Notes under the pieces: model-generated | Database searches by the model: none | Seen by the model: the letters and a program-made list of their open reading frames with translations, nothing else | Told to the model about the DNA's origin: nothing | Source: Trichostrongylus colubriformis | Lineage: Eukaryota > Nematoda > Chromadorea > Rhabditida > Trichostrongylidae | Assembly (NCBI GenBank): GCA_963978905.1 | Contig: OZ022257.1 | Span: 54,888,873 to 54,952,872 of the forward strand | Reading direction: 5' to 3' | DNA: 64,000 nt | Translations under genes and position numbers: made by a program | Part shown: piece after piece, positions 10,434-23,100 of the stretch | Numbering within the stretch: the stretch's first letter is position 1 | Layout of the letters: each line of letters begins with the position of its first letter

Positions 10434-10497
10434 TTTTTTGTGGCGCACCATAGTGTGTTAATAAGTAAATATATAAATGAATAAATAAATAAATCGC
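10434..10497 (+). repeat. (AATA)n-tailed SINE-like 3' end
   Basis: GGCGCACCATAGTGTGTTAA followed by an AATAAATAAATAAAT tail. The GGCGCAC...GTG(C/T)G(C/T) hairpin plus AATA tail recurs near 16190-16232, 21030-21068 and 35388-35432, so this is a family of short interspersed elements. Confidence 0.5.
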
Positions 10498-10499
10498 GC

Positions 10500-11594
10500 T
10501 GGAGGGGTCGAAGTGCATGATGGGGGGACATGGCGATGATTGGTTTGTTAGCAGGGTGTGTGTGTGTGACAAAGCAGGTAGGACAGGCTTGTTTCACCAT
10601 CCAGTTTGTAGACGACGACGGGATCACATCTCGAAACGTTATCTGAGTGTGTCGTGTCGATGTTACAATTCACTTCACACATACATGCGCACGAACACAC
10701 AGTTATGTAGCTGGTTTAAGCAGCCAAATCGGGAAAGCATCAACGACTGGAGATCCCCGAAAATCGCGCTTTATTATGTCTGCGATATAACCTGGCTGGG
10801 AGTTCTTCGAAGTCTGCGATATTCCCCGCCTAGGGATTCTTTGTACTCTGGTCGGGGCTAAACAAAACATACTTCTCACCTGTTTGTGCCAGTGGTGTTC
10901 TGATAGCAGTGTTTGGTACAGGATCGACAGATGGGTGATGATTTGGCAACGTGCCATACCATAACCACTAATGTACCCACCAAGAACAGTTTTCCCATTC
11001 CTGAAATCATCTGATAAGTTGCTGATTTCCTTTTTTGGCCAGCAAAAGTACGAGTAATAAATATTTGAATCAAATTTGTACGGAGAAACTCGAAAATAAA
11101 CAGGTGAAATGGGTGTCGGATTGAGCGTGAACGGTATGTGCACGAGGCTGAACCCCATAAATCTTTGCTGCAAACCGTCGCGAAAAATCGGCACAAGGCG
11201 CAGACTATCGAGAAAATTTACGACAAAATTCGACATACTCGAAATACGACAGCTGATGGCGGATGGGTTTTACCCACACCAAAGGAAGGCCATTCCAGGA
11301 AAAAACTGTTGCGAAGGAACGGGTAAGTGAGTGTAAAAAGTGTTCAGACCTTTTTTTTTGTGGGGGAGGATGACTCATGAAAAGCTGATGAGACATCTTT
11401 TTTCAGAGTCTCATCCACCATAAACTCTCAACATCATGAAAAAGCAGATTTCGGACGAGGTTTCATGGCGAACATTATGAGAATATGTTTGATACACACA
11501 CCCGTAGTCGAATCGAAGAACTGTCAGATTTTCTATCGATTGTGAAGCAGAAATGAAGTGTGACTGTGGAGCTGAAAACAGCTGTTCCTCACTT
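10500..11594. other. No gene recognised
   Basis: Several overlapping frames are open on both strands without motifs. Nothing supportable was found. Confidence 0.4.
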
Positions 11595-11595
11595 G

Positions 11596-11807
11596 GGTGC
11601 TATCGCAAAAAGGGGGGGGGGCATTTTCTATCAACGCCTTGTTTTTACCTAAACCTAAAGGGGAGAAGAACCCCTCCTTTCTTAAATTTAGGCTTAGACA
11701 AAACTATACGCTTGAATGTGAAGACTAACACTAGAAAGAGCCCTGAAAGATGCTTAGGTGTTCAACTTTTCATAAAATGCCCCCCCCCCCCTCCCTCACG
11801 ACGGTGT
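11596..11807 (-). mobile_element. G-tract-ended element, copy 1
   Basis: The left end GGTGCTATCGCAAAAA leads into a run of 10 G; the right end is TGC, then a long C run, then CTCCCTCACGACGGTGT. The interior matches the reverse complement of 58033-58247 (TTTTTACCTAAACCTAAAG and related blocks), so the two elements are one family in opposite orientations. No duplication is evident here. Confidence 0.6.
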
Positions 11808-13860
11808 AGAGAACCCCGACGTACGTTGGTCGAATTGATTAAATCACACCAATTTGTTCCTGTTTGTGAGGCTGATTTTATGGGACAGGACAGGACAGCT
11901 GCTGAGTGAGTGACGAAGAAGGACGGACAGGAATGGTAACAAACCGGCGACGAGCGAAGGAGTGCAAAGAAGGGGAATGAGTGAAGATGTGAAACTATCA
12001 AGCGTCATTATCAGACATATAACTGGCCCACCATCGTCGTCGAGACAGCAGCCGAGACGACTGTGACGCCGTCGGCACCATTTGCTGCTATTAGGGGCAG
12101 TCATTAAATCGAGTAAAACATGACGATACATTTGAGAAGGGGCTTTCAAATGAGACACGAGAGCGAGACATGGAGAGAGCACGCAGTGTGTCGGCCACGG
12201 AAAAAGAAGCAGCACCGGAAGGAAGCACGATCGTCGTCGTGAAGGTTAATATATCACCCATTAGGGGGAGGACACGGTGGTGCTCTGCTTTCCATACCAT
12301 AACAACTCATTTATCAGCAGAATATCTCGAGCAGTTATTAATTATCTATGTGGGAGTTGCTTCCCAAAAACTTTTTCCAAATGATTTACTGATTCGATGC
12401 GAATTTGTATAAAGTAGTGGGATAGTTTCCAGCAGAATTTGGCGCTGAAGAATAAAATTTTCGCCAAGGACGAGCAGCTGAAGGCGTCAGGATGATGATT
12501 TTCGCCTCCATTGGAATGACAAGGGAGAGACAAGGAGAATTTTATAGTGATCAAGTCAAAATTTGATTTTCAAAAACCCCGAAGTGCCCCTTACATTTTC
12601 AGTAGATACTGTGCTGCTTGTGAAGATGGTTGCAGGGAGTTCATGGATCAAATTGTAAAGTTCCTATTCGTGACGATCATTTGACAAGAACCCCTCCCCA
12701 TGCATAAATCATGAGAATTGCACTGGGAAATCAATATAGCCCTAGATAGTCATCATGGCAAAGGCTGAAAGACAATGTGATCCCGATCGATAGCAACGAC
12801 GAATGTGAACGGAGCGATAGGGCGACGACGAAAACCGAAAAGAAACGCGGAGCGCCAAGTGAATGAGGTGCAGCAGCAGCAGCAGCAGCAGCACCTACCA
12901 ATGAAGCCCGTCCGAATGCACTGTGATGGCCAGAAGCCACCACGACAGGGTTCTTGTAGGTGAGGGGAAGGAGGATGGCCGGAAGGAGGCGGGGGTGGGT
13001 GGGTGGGTGGATGGAAGTAGTGGACAGGTAGTTTGATGGCGGATGAGAACCAACCACACTACTCAGAACGAGGTCAATATCAAACCCCATGAGGGCGGGA
13101 CACCTTCGCGATGTCGTCGTAGCATTTGACGGTGAGCGCGCGCACGTAAAAAAAACCTATCCGCGGTTTCACATCAACTTTTGGAGACGCCCATCCGTTG
13201 ACACAACGTCGTTTTTCATGGCGCTACAAAACCTTTTCCGGTAGACTTCCGGTGCTTCTCGGCGTCGCAGTCCGCAAATGCGCAATGCGACGTATCCACA
13301 AGGATTTGTGTGAATATGTGAGCGCGGCGTCGACGGACAACGACGGTGGCGACATACGGACTGCTGTGTAAATCAACTCATCACGAAGGACGGAAAATTC
13401 TTTCATTGGCGGTGGTGGATGTGGTGGTGGTTTTGAACCCAGCGCGATACCCTTAGTGATATTTCCTCAGCGTCATCGGCGATGAACACGAGTTCCAGCC
13501 AGCCACACCGGCGTCGTTCCCCTACTGTTTAGCTCAGCTCTCCATTAGCAAGTGCCTTTTTAGCGACGCACCGCTTCTGCGCGGCAAAGCGGGGGTATAT
13601 CCTAGGGGTTAACGCGGCTGGGCCACTGGTAAGGCCCTAAGGGGCCCAGTAAAGGATAAAAGCTCAGTGATTTCTTGCCCTAGCGAGTCATCAATTCTTA
13701 GCACAATCGTTCCTATCGTCACTTCCGCGATAATCTGTGTCTTTGAAGGTTACCCAGACAGTTTGATGAAGTGGCTAAGTTCTCTGAAGCAAAGCTCAGA
13801 GCAGGACAATTAATCGCTCTTTTTGCACGAAGAATTATAAAATCTAATGCTTCATGAATC
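11808..13860. other. No gene recognised; (CAG)n and GC-rich stretch
   Basis: Holds a (GCA)7-type triplet tract at 12871-12892 and a GC-rich, CpG-containing stretch at about 12780-13660 with several open frames on both strands. The composition resembles a promoter region, but no gene start could be supported. Confidence 0.4.
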
Positions 13861-14730
13861 GATGGGGGGGGGGCGTGGGGAGGACAGGTTAACGAAATGA
13901 GCTAACGCTGAGGTTTTTTGAAGAGGGGAAGCCTTGGGATGGGTGAAAAGTCCTTTATATACAAGAATGCATCGTATTGCGTTAGGAATAGTCCACCCAC
14001 CCCGCCGAGCTCATAGTCTTTCCCACTTGTTTTAGCACCCCCCAGGGTTCATTCACGTCAATGAAAATAAAATAATTATATAAAGAATAAAGACAATTCA
14101 ACGCACTTTGACAAAGAAAGCCAGGAAACCTGATGTTCTATGATCCAAGAGGAGACACGGCACAGTGGGTGCTGGTGAAGTCCCAAGGTAGGGAGCTCTG
14201 GGTTGACTGAACAAGTTCCTTATATACCAGAAGGTAGTCTGGCACCCTGTCAGAAGTGGTCCACCCTTTACTTTACAACTCCTCCCCCTCCATTGAGCCG
14301 TTGCCCCTCCCCCTCTGCCACGATTCAAATAGCAGAAATTTCATACTTATCGCTAACAATCTAAACAATAGACGGAACAAGGACACTTCATCGATTTGTT
14401 TCATGGCAAACTAGGAAACCTCGTACCCCATTAATCGGGCAGTGTGAGGGAGGGGGGACAACAACTATAGTAGCTCGGCCCGTTTTTTGCTTAAAACTGA
14501 AAAAAGGAGTTCCGGGATGGATGAAGCAATCTTCTTATGTAAAAGAGAAGATGTTCCATAGAGATGGTCGACCCCAACCTCTGCAATACCCTCCTTCCGG
14601 CAAGGTTTCCCTCTCCGCCCGCTTCTGTCAGCACCCCAAGGAACTATCCCACCACTCTCAGCATACCAAAAACAATTCCACCACTCAATTTGAAGCCGTA
14701 TAAGATGGACGAACGCATCAATCATTAGCA
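13861..14730. repeat. Cluster of diverged tandem repeats (family D)
   Basis: Three related segments near 13862-14040, 14145-14320 and 14445-14640 share the order G-run or GGGAG, a GAAG...GGGATGG block, TTCTTATATACAAGAAG-like sequence, a GTCCACCC block and a C-rich end. Spacing is about 290-300 bp. A further relative may lie at 29885-30015. The array is non-coding. Confidence 0.45.
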
Positions 14731-15759
14731 AAAAATTTTGGGAGCAACTTTATATAAAATTAATTCTTCTTGCCATTCATTTCTTCATTGGTCAGCATTT
14801 AGGTGATCTTTTAGTATCTTCAAGGGAAACCCATGTAAGTGAGCCATTTGACCACTGATAATTTCGTAAATTGTTGCAACGCAAAATTCACCCCCCCCCC
14901 CTTCCCCCACCCCTCGCCGCCTTCCGAGGTTTCAAAATTTACAACGGTAGCATTTAATGAAGACACATCTCTTGACGTTTTGTAATGTTTGCAGAGATAC
15001 GGTTGGGATTGCGTTCCCTTGATGTGGAGAAGGCAGCCCACCAGCCGGTTGCTAAAGATTCATCTAAATCACATTAACACAAGCAAGAAAAGAGAGAAAG
15101 AGAGCGATTTTACCCTAATTTAAATCTGTCGTTAAAATAATCATACGGTAAGAAAGTGCCGAGATCTCAACTATATTATTGACCCTCGCGTGAATGATAG
15201 TGAAAGTAGTCGTTAAGATCTGCTAAATCGCCGTTGGCGCTTTCTATATGACGTACTAATCAAACCGGGTTTTGTGGCAGTTTGGCCGTGATGTCAGTGT
15301 AACTGGTAACTTTCTAAAAGAAACAATAATTGACTTAAAAGGAGGAGAGAAGTAGAGGGCTGGCGCGGATATGGATGGGCTGAACAAGGGTAACACGACG
15401 AGGTTTCGTGACGCTGGCGACAGAATGCAACTGTGTCCTTGATGGGTGTGGGGGTGGCGAAGGTGGCTGGCACACAACATGGCAGCGGCCCGATGAGATT
15501 GGAACAAGAACATAGCACAGCAGCAGCGATGGCGGGGTGGGGCGGGACCGAGATAGACCCCAGCTTGGAATCGTGACGTTTTTCTCGAAGTGATTTTTAA
15601 AACGTAACATCCATCATGGGATCGATTGAGAAACACTTTTCAGGTGCCTCGCGAAACTTTGATGAAACTGCAACGGTAAAGGCATGGCCAGGACACTGTC
15701 AGGTGTCGAGAAAAATCGCCAGTACCACCCCCTCCTCTCTTCCTTTATGGGTGCCAAAT
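14731..15759. other. No gene recognised
   Basis: Contains a C run near 14891 and an AG-rich tract near 15086-15106. Open frames at 15256-15636 (-) lack motifs and splice context. Confidence 0.4.
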
Positions 15760-16040
15760 ACGAACGAGCCCCCCCTTTTTTTTGACCTCTACAATAACAG
15801 TAACTTGCCGGATTGTATAGTTGCAATATGTTTTATTGCTATGTATTCCAACTTTAGCAAAAATGATCATTTTACATTTCCTCATACGAGTTCCTGCGAA
15901 ATACCCTTCGCCTCCTATCTGTCATCGAAAGTTTGGACAACCTCTGCCGGGACGCTCCCTCCCTTCCGTCCAGTTAAATACGACCCCTCTGTCGCGAAAT
16001 CCTCAACTCTCGGTATACCCTGGGTATGGCTGAGAATACT
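15760..16040 (+). repeat. Family C repeat, copy 1
   Basis: Shares CCCCCCTTTTTTTTTGACC, GCCGGATTGTATAGTTGCAA and TAAATACGACCCCTCTGTCG with the copies at 27160-27450 (same orientation) and 53160-53470 (reverse). It ends near CTCGGTATACCCTGGGTATG and has no coding content. The AAATACGACCCC motif occurs at both ends of the third copy. Confidence 0.55.
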
Positions 16041-16184
16041 GGGGCGATTATAAGGTCCTATTGAAGAGGTCGCACGATCAGTCTTTAAGAAACGGCTACA
16101 TACTCTGGATTAATCCCCTCGAAAATTCAATAAAATTTTATTAAACCAGCATCTGCTGAGTTCGTCAACAGTTTTGATTTGATG

Positions 16185-16232
16185 CAGTTCTCTATGGCGC
16201 ACCTACGTGCGCATTGAGCAAATAAATAAACA
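16185..16232 (+). repeat. (AATA)n-tailed SINE-like 3' end
   Basis: TGGCGCACCTACGTGCGCAT hairpin followed by AAATAAATAAAC. Same family signature as 10434-10497. Confidence 0.45.
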
Positions 16233-16339
16233 GTGCGTAATAAATTAATGTATTGTTACGCGGTAAAAAAACCGAGTATTGACAAAAGTGCAACAAAAGA
16301 AACACAAAAATCGGATGATGAATATTCGTTACGATTCCC

Positions 16340-16700
16340 AACAACCATCAGTTTTCGATTTGAATTCTTGGATTCCGGATGGCGGGCTTGGGTGCAGGAC
16401 ACCTTCTCGATCCAGAAACTCCTCTCGCGATCGATCTCAACTTTCTGCACTACGGCGTTTGGGAATGTCTGAAGAGTGGGCCTTTGGAACACCCCATCAA
16501 CATATGAGTCCTTCAAGGCTGCTCTGCGACGGGTGTGGGCGAAACACGACGTCGACTATGTACCTCCTACTGTTATCGAATTGTACCCCGATCCACACGC
16601 CGTCATCCTAAATCGAGGAGAATATTCGTTTCATTTGCTGTACTCTCGCCAGCATCACTCAGTTTTTTACCGCGAACAGTATTTATTGTGCGTCCTGTAA
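16340..16700 (+). pseudogene. Tc1-like transposase C-terminal remnant, frameshifted
   Basis: Homology to the end of Tc1-type DDE transposases is spread over three frames. One frame gives DLNFLHYGVWECLKSG, corresponding to the family's SPDLNPLDY-VWxxLK block with its catalytic D. The second gives AFGTPHQHM. The third gives SFKAALRRVWAKHDVDYV, then a Y-P-D/H-AVI-N-RGEYSF tail ending at TAA 16698-16700. An in-frame TGA at 16470-16472 and at least two frameshifts disable it. ATAAAC directly after the stop could be a polyadenylation signal. The N-terminal DNA-binding and first catalytic blocks are missing. Confidence 0.6.
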
Positions 16701-18747
16701 ATAAACAAATGAAGAAATTTTATTATTTTGGTATAGCCGCTCTCCATTACACGCTCAAGCAGTCTCTATAAAAGGGTTTGTTAGCTTCGGTGGAGGCGCA
16801 ATATGTAGTAAGGCAATGTATACAGGCATCACCTAGGCTAAGCTTGGGACGGACCTAAGACTGACTATCCCTTTTTGGCTCTGACGATCGAAATTGCTGT
16901 CTGTCGTCAATTTGTTCTGCATTACCTACGCAATAACCTATTTCTTCTAGTTCTCATTGCTCAATCGCTACAGCCGGTTTCTTTTTTCTTTTGAGTTTTG
17001 CATTGCCTCTTCCCACCCGATTTTATCTAACCATTTTAATTCGTTTGTTCACGTCACTGTCAACATGCTGCTACATAGCGAAAAATAATTTGGGGAAACA
17101 ATTCTGCTGTTGGCATAGTTCCATAAATCGAGGTCGATTGGTACGACGAAGCCTAATGGAACTGTGATGGCTAATCCCTGCAATCAAAAGAACCATAGGT
17201 ATTTCTTATTTGAAATCATATAATTAATAAAACTTCCTTTTCCGGAAGGTTGCAAGAGCACTTGGTGACCAACTGGATATCGCTAGTTTATGTATTATAT
17301 ATTTATGTTTATTACACGAGCAAATTCGTGTGGATACAAATTACAATGAACCTAGACCATAAGTACCAAAGTAAACAAGGTAATGCTTGCTTAAAACCAT
17401 TCATAAACAGAACAATGAGAAAAGGCAAGAAAAAGGATTTCAAGGACTCAGGCATTTATCCAGGCATTTTTTGAGAGTGTTGTATGATGATATGATTATC
17501 CGAAAACCGTATTGATTTACGACTTTTACGGTCTGTCAAATGCACGGACATTTTGAATGTCTCAGAATTTACTTTATTTTTTAATAGGCATCTTGCCCAT
17601 ATTCGTGGAAGCATTTTCCGAAACCACCCCACAGAACCTCGAAGAAATCCCTAAATAGTAGCTTCTGACGGTTCACAATCTAAGAGCAATACCCAAAAGA
17701 TGTCTATAGATTCAATACCCACATACTGATTCCCAGATGGGTACAAGGGAATCTAAAATGTTGTGTAATTACCTTTTTTCCTTGAAGGAACGGCTACCCC
17801 CTTACATCTGCTGTCATTTTCATGCCGTACAAGTTCCGCGGAACGGGTTTTTTTGCCCAAGATAGTTTTTATAAGGATGATGTAATCGCCATGTTTTGAG
17901 TACGCTGGAAAGGCGATGTAAAAGGTTGACTTTAGCTATGGATCAGCAGTGCCGCTGTGAATCTATTAATCATGTTCTCTGTAACTATATAATTGAAAGT
18001 GTGTCAATGAAGACGGGCTTGCAATAGAAAACTTACCCGGTGTTGGTTTGGTGACGCCACGTTGGGGTAAAGCTGACCATACCTGGGCACGTCAGAAAGT
18101 TTCAGGTGCTTCTAAGAATATACGCGTAAGAGCTGCGTCGCACGCGGTATGCTGGAGTGTTGCAAAGTTTTGAAATCTTTCACGTGGGTATGTGCTACGT
18201 TCGAGAGTTTGCTCAAAAAATTTATTTTTTCCAATTTTTAATGGGCCGAAAACAACTTGCGTCAGCTTAGTTCAGCGCCCATGTATGTACGTGCATGCTG
18301 AGTAAGGAAAGTATACACCAAATATGTACTTTTGTCTATTTCATGGTGCCACCCACCTGTGAACACCTTGCTCAAGATTCTGAAAAAAACTGTATCACAG
18401 TTTGACTCAAAGAAGGTTCATAGACAGACGTGATGATAGACAGCTCCGAGATGACCATTTGTCGCTTGCCCTGCTTTTGCAGAAACTGTAAAGTCGTTAT
18501 AGCAATTGTAAAACTTGTCTGAAAACTTTAAGTAAGTATGCTAACTAGTCGTACGATGTCTAAGTCGCTGCGCATTGACTTGGATGTAGACGGATGACAA
18601 TCCATACTAAGGTGTATTACTATAGGGTAGTGAATAGGTGGAAGTAGGGAAAATTAACATAAACATATAACCCAGAATAAAATTCTTCAGATCCATTAAC
18701 TATATATCTCAATGCAGTTCGAAAGCGTGCTTCGTTCCCAATACTTA
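16701..18747. other. No gene recognised
   Basis: AT-rich sequence without supported exons, transposon ends or RNA genes. Confidence 0.45.
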
Positions 18748-18929
18748 TGCCACCGTCAGACTTTGCGAATTTGCGACCCTGCGATTTTGTGGCATGGCAC
18801 TTTCGCACGCGATAATAGGACCTTGAGATTGGGCAGTGCCGCAACTTGGCGTGCGCAAGTGCGATGCCGCAAAATCTCAAACTCGCCAAATTGCATAATC
18901 GCAAAATCGCAAAGTCTAACAGCGACCTT
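18748..18929. mobile_element. Family A palindromic MITE, copy 3 (well preserved)
   Basis: The left end is GCCACCGTCAGACTTTGCGA and the right end is CGCAAAGTCTAACAGCGACC. They are imperfect inverted repeats and the two arms form a nearly full-length hairpin with GCACTTTCGCACGCG against GCGTGCGCAAGTGC inside. It is uninterrupted at 182 bp and useful as a family reference. Confidence 0.7.
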
Positions 18930-21002
18930 AGACTTCTGTCAGTTTAGCTTTTGTACCCCTTAAAAGCCTTACAAATTTTTTTTGCAGTCGCAGGAACCCT
19001 TACGATAGGTTTTTGGGCCCTTTCAAGGATTCTGTGACCCTTTCACGAAATCTAGCTGATTCCAACCTGTGACTTCACATACTTACAATTAGTATTGACT
19101 ACTAATTTGACCGAATTCATATGAATCACTGTGAATCACTGTAACTAATATGCTTTTTGTTTTGGGCTGAAATAGTCTTTATTGATTTACAACGTATCAA
19201 TAACATTTCAAAGATATTGTAAATGTGATTGTAATGTCCTCTGGTTGCACAGGATTACTACTACCAAAATGTGAGCATTGCAGTTGCTAACATGAATTAG
19301 TCGAATTTTCGCAGTTTTTCCTTGAACTCTGCTATTTCTTGAGCCCATGATCGGCTTATCTGAAGGTCCTGTCAGGGTAGTTCCATGAGGTCCAATTTCA
19401 CTTATTTGTTGCGTGCTTCCCGATTGAGCTGCTGGGTACTCTTCGATGAGTATGGTACGATGGCCAAAGACCTCAATTAGAACACCTAGAAGCACATACT
19501 AGGTCCCGTGAAAATCCCCTTCACTTCAATTGCTTGCGATAGCTGCCGTATGGGTGACTAAGGTCAGACGAGAAGTACGAAATGTGGGGTTGGCAATCCA
19601 GGAAATTTCCGCGCATGTAAGGGTGAATTTTAAAAACGTTGAATTATTCAAAAATTATTCCTTGTGCATACCCGGATCGGTGCGATGGCGCTGAATCATT
19701 CTTATCATATTTTATTGTTATTATGATATTACACATCGATGTTTATTATGTATTACATTGCTTTATAGTTTGATTCAATTCGTAGATAAGGAGGAAATAC
19801 ACGTTCTCCTTGATATTTGTTGGGTCTCTTCTCCTTTACATAATCTCATTTTCATCGTAATAAATAACATGTCCTTCAGAAATAATGATAATTAAATGAA
19901 CATCTAGATAATAGATTCGAAATCTATATAATTATATATATAACATAATTATATTATATCAGTAATTATATCATATTATTACAATAATATATTGCCCTGT
20001 CCCTGAACCTCGTGATGTTCCGAGTGTTTAACAATAGTGAGAGACTCTGAAAAATTCATTCAAAAAACTCAAAAAGAAAAGAAAAACTCGAGAAATGTTT
20101 TTTCTTCTTGAAACGTTTGCTTTACTTAGGCGCCTGACAACTTCTCTAGGCCCAAAAAATATTATTTTGTGCAGTTACATATACAAAAAACGTCACTGTC
20201 TTCAAATTTGACGGGCTCACACCCTATGCTGGGCCTTAAAAAATGGTCATTGCTGAGTATCCGCAAGTCCTGCGAGATTTACATAATTCAATAAAGGGCG
20301 ATTGTACTTTTGTGGGCGTTTGTAGACTGTTGGTTGGGGAGTTCACTTGCCCTGACCCTGCACTAACCCCTTCCGGGTAATGATATACATGTCTTTGGTT
20401 TTTTTTTTCATTTGGACACTTCAGTCACGTGTTTGAACTGACTCACCATTTCGTCGGGAACGGCAACTTTACAGTTCTTTACATTATTTGTTACAAAACG
20501 GGATAGGTCTCGCACATTCTGTTATAAACCGTCTTGTTTATCCTCGGCTATTATGTCGTCAGTTAGTGTGATCGGTGATCCGTCACATAGACGGGAATAA
20601 CCGTATCCCGATTGCAACAATCGCGTAACAGCTGTATGACTGACTGTCTGTCTTTTGGCACAAGAAACAAGATAGTCAAACGAGGCACAGCACACACGCG
20701 TAACCGTTGGCTGAGAAATGGCGTCATTGTGGAACAACATAGTAATTTATAGCCCACATAGTTAGAGGATCTGCTAGAACAGATAGGGAATTTAGCTGAT
20801 CGTCTGCAGAAGATTCGGGCCAAAGTTCATGGGGGGGGGGGGGGGTAGCAGTTGCGCCACTCATTTAATAACCTTGAATAGTAAAATTCGTCGCAAATTA
20901 ATTCTTTTTCTGTATCTTGGGCACCTTGCCTATTCATGAAAAAAAATGCCGTTCCAAAGAGGAATCCACTTTATAATCTAGCTTTACATTAATATTCAGC
21001 TT
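18930..21002. other. No gene recognised; AT-rich tract
   Basis: Contains a very AT-rich stretch at about 19910-19995 with TATA repeats and a G run at 20829-20843. A minus-strand frame at 19208-19495 is open but has no recognisable motif. Confidence 0.4.
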
Positions 21003-21068
21003 GTAACTGCTCTACTCTTGCCTGATATTATAGCGCACTATGCGTGCATAATAAATAAATAAATAAAC
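21003..21068 (+). repeat. (AATA)n-tailed SINE-like 3' end
   Basis: AGCGCACTATGCGTGCATAA followed by TAAATAAATAAATAAA. Same family signature as 10434-10497. Confidence 0.45.
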
Positions 21069-22240
21069 TGACAATATAAATGTCGCTTTGCATGAGGAAT
21101 GGTGAGCGCCTTCGTGAACCAGATAGCCCGGTAGAAAAACAGTACCCCGTCCCCATCGAGTTTTACCAGAATGCAACTTGCAACGAAACTTTTTGCTTGG
21201 AATCCCCCCGTAATTGCTGGTCACTATGCGCCTCGTACCGGTTTGAACGGTTGGTTTGAAAAAAAACTGCCTCAAATACTGGCTGATCACACCGGTCACA
21301 ATGATTCAGGGCAATACACTTGACCAATCAACTGTATGGATTGTGGAAGGGCCTTTGTTAAGGGACCTGAAGGGGGCGCTAAGTGTCCGAGCAGTAAATG
21401 CGATATAACTGAAAAAAAAAACGCTCTGCAATGAATAGACCGTCTGTAGTTAGGCATTCGATGTAATCTATGAATCTCAGGGAATAGTAAAGATATGAGC
21501 CAGGTGTAATACTTCGAGCAGCCTTCCAAGAAAATAAGCCACCACCAAAAATTGGATATATAGTTATCATTTATTTATTTCTTTTCCTTTACTTAATTAC
21601 TTATTTATTTATTCACTTATTTAATATATTTACACTCTATGGTTGCCAAAGGCCTTGTAGTGAAACTTAGTTACTCTCCGTAATGAAGCCATTAGTTTAT
21701 TTAATGATGAGCCCTTATATGTAATGATAATGTTAATACTTCTTGCCTTTTTTGGTGAGCGCAATTATTTCCATTAAAAATCGTAATTGAGTGCAGTTTG
21801 GTCTACATGACGGGTTGCTGGTGCAAGCCTATGTATGATATGATATTTTTCGAATTACCTACATAGGAAGATGGACTTGGTTTAATCTGGAGCTGCTTTT
21901 CGATCGCTTGACGCTTTTGCCCATAAAACGAATTACATATGCTTGTAGAGGAGTGGGAGGGGGGGAGGGGGGTGGGGCAAAAATCGCTTTCCTCTCCCGG
22001 CTTTCACTGTAGGCACTGTGGCGATAATATCTATTAAAGACACCAGAAGAGGATAATTTCGGCTTACGGTAGAACAGACGTAGTGTGGACTAGTTTAAGT
22101 AGCCGCCATTTCACAAACTCGCCACTTTGACGCCTTGGCATGGTGCCAAGAGTAGATGTTTCAATTTTAAATTTGCTTTTTCCTTTTACTTTTTCCTTTA
22201 CTCTTTCTTACATTGTTTCTAGACGTACTTACATGAATGC
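21069..22240. other. No gene recognised
   Basis: AT-rich, with a G-rich run at 21957-21975 and short ATTT-repeat tracts near 21569-21630. No supported gene. Confidence 0.4.
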
Positions 22241-22505
22241 TAATATAGTTGGGAATGGCCACTCCACTGCGCTGGGAGTCAGATGCTACAACTAACGTTG
22301 GCCCACGGCCCGTCTCCTCCAGCGGACAACTCGGAATGGATGCGCTGATGCGAATGGGATGCGAATACACACCACAGCGTCGCGCTTTTGAGTCCGGGTT
22401 TTTTCGCCTATTATCGCTTCTAACCTTGAGTGTTCATTACAAAATGCTCATTTCTTTGCATCTTTCTCTTGTTTCGCACCCCCTTCCGGTCCCTTTAAAC
22501 TAGAT
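22241..22505 (+). repeat. Family R1 repeat, copy 1
   Basis: Contains GATGCGAATACACACCACAG, then CGTCG(C/T)GCTTTTGA(G/A)TCCG, then TTGTTTCGCACCCCCTTCCG ending in GTCCCTTTAA. The same block order is found at 46985-47214 (+), 41615-41830 (-) and the split copy 42117-42252/43635-43692 (-). The family is unclassified and non-coding. Confidence 0.6.
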
Positions 22506-22541
22506 ATGTGTCAGTTTCCTGAGCGGAAATGGTATAGTGAC

Positions 22542-22808
22542 AGCTGGCGCAAACTCCCACTCTCGAGTGCGAGATCAAGTCTCACATCAATGCCACCCAG
22601 GCCAACGAAGCCTTATCCCGCCGTGGTCGGGGATTGGTGCCCCTACTCGTTCCAGAGGATAAAAGCACTGGCTTCTACATCGGCTAGACCTCGCAGGCCA
22701 GATCGCATTCAACCACGTTTCAGAATGAGACCAAATGCGCGACGCATCCCACAAAAGGGATTGATTAACGTCAAAAACTTTATCCTCGAATCCTTGCCTC
22801 CCTTGAGG
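22542..22808 (+). repeat. Family R2 repeat, copy 1
   Basis: Block order AACTCCCACTCTCGAG, then GAGGATAAAAGCACTGGCTT, CATCGGCTAGACCTCGCAGG, and finally GGGATTGATTAACGTCAAAA. Related copies lie at 22905-23100 (-), 23540-23677 with 24418-24590 (-), 40985-41225 (+), 50325-50515 (+) and 54575-54790 (-). Confidence 0.6.
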
Positions 22809-22904
22809 TAACTACTAGTAATGTCACGATTTTTCCTTTTTTTGGGTAAGCCCATGCAATCAACTCCATTCATGGTGTATATTGAGTGCAGTTGGCCAAC
22901 ATCG

Positions 22905-23100
22905 GGTAACTTGAGGGTGCTAGCCGATGTAGAGATGCAGATGCAAATGTTTTACCCACTCGAACGAATCTGGTTCCAATCCACTGAGCAAAAGGATAAG
23001 GAACATTGTGTTGGCTTGGGTGGTCATTAAAACGGGATTCGATGGCACACGTGGGAGCGGCGCCTTTCTGTGACGGCGCTGCCCACGCCTCACTTCTTCG
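22905..23100 (-). repeat. Family R2 repeat, copy 2 (diverged, facing copy 1)
   Basis: Matches the minus-strand R2 order, with GCCGATGTAGAGATG, then CTCGAACGAATCTGGTTCCA and GGTTGGCTTGGGTGG-like sequence. Together with 22542-22808 it makes an inverted R2 pair. Confidence 0.45.

Noticed and set aside
13218..13406. Plus-strand peptide CAMRRIHKDLCEYV resembling the start of a ubiquitin-conjugating enzyme
   Set aside because: The similarity is about ten residues, no E2 fold residues follow, and a stop comes within 40 codons.
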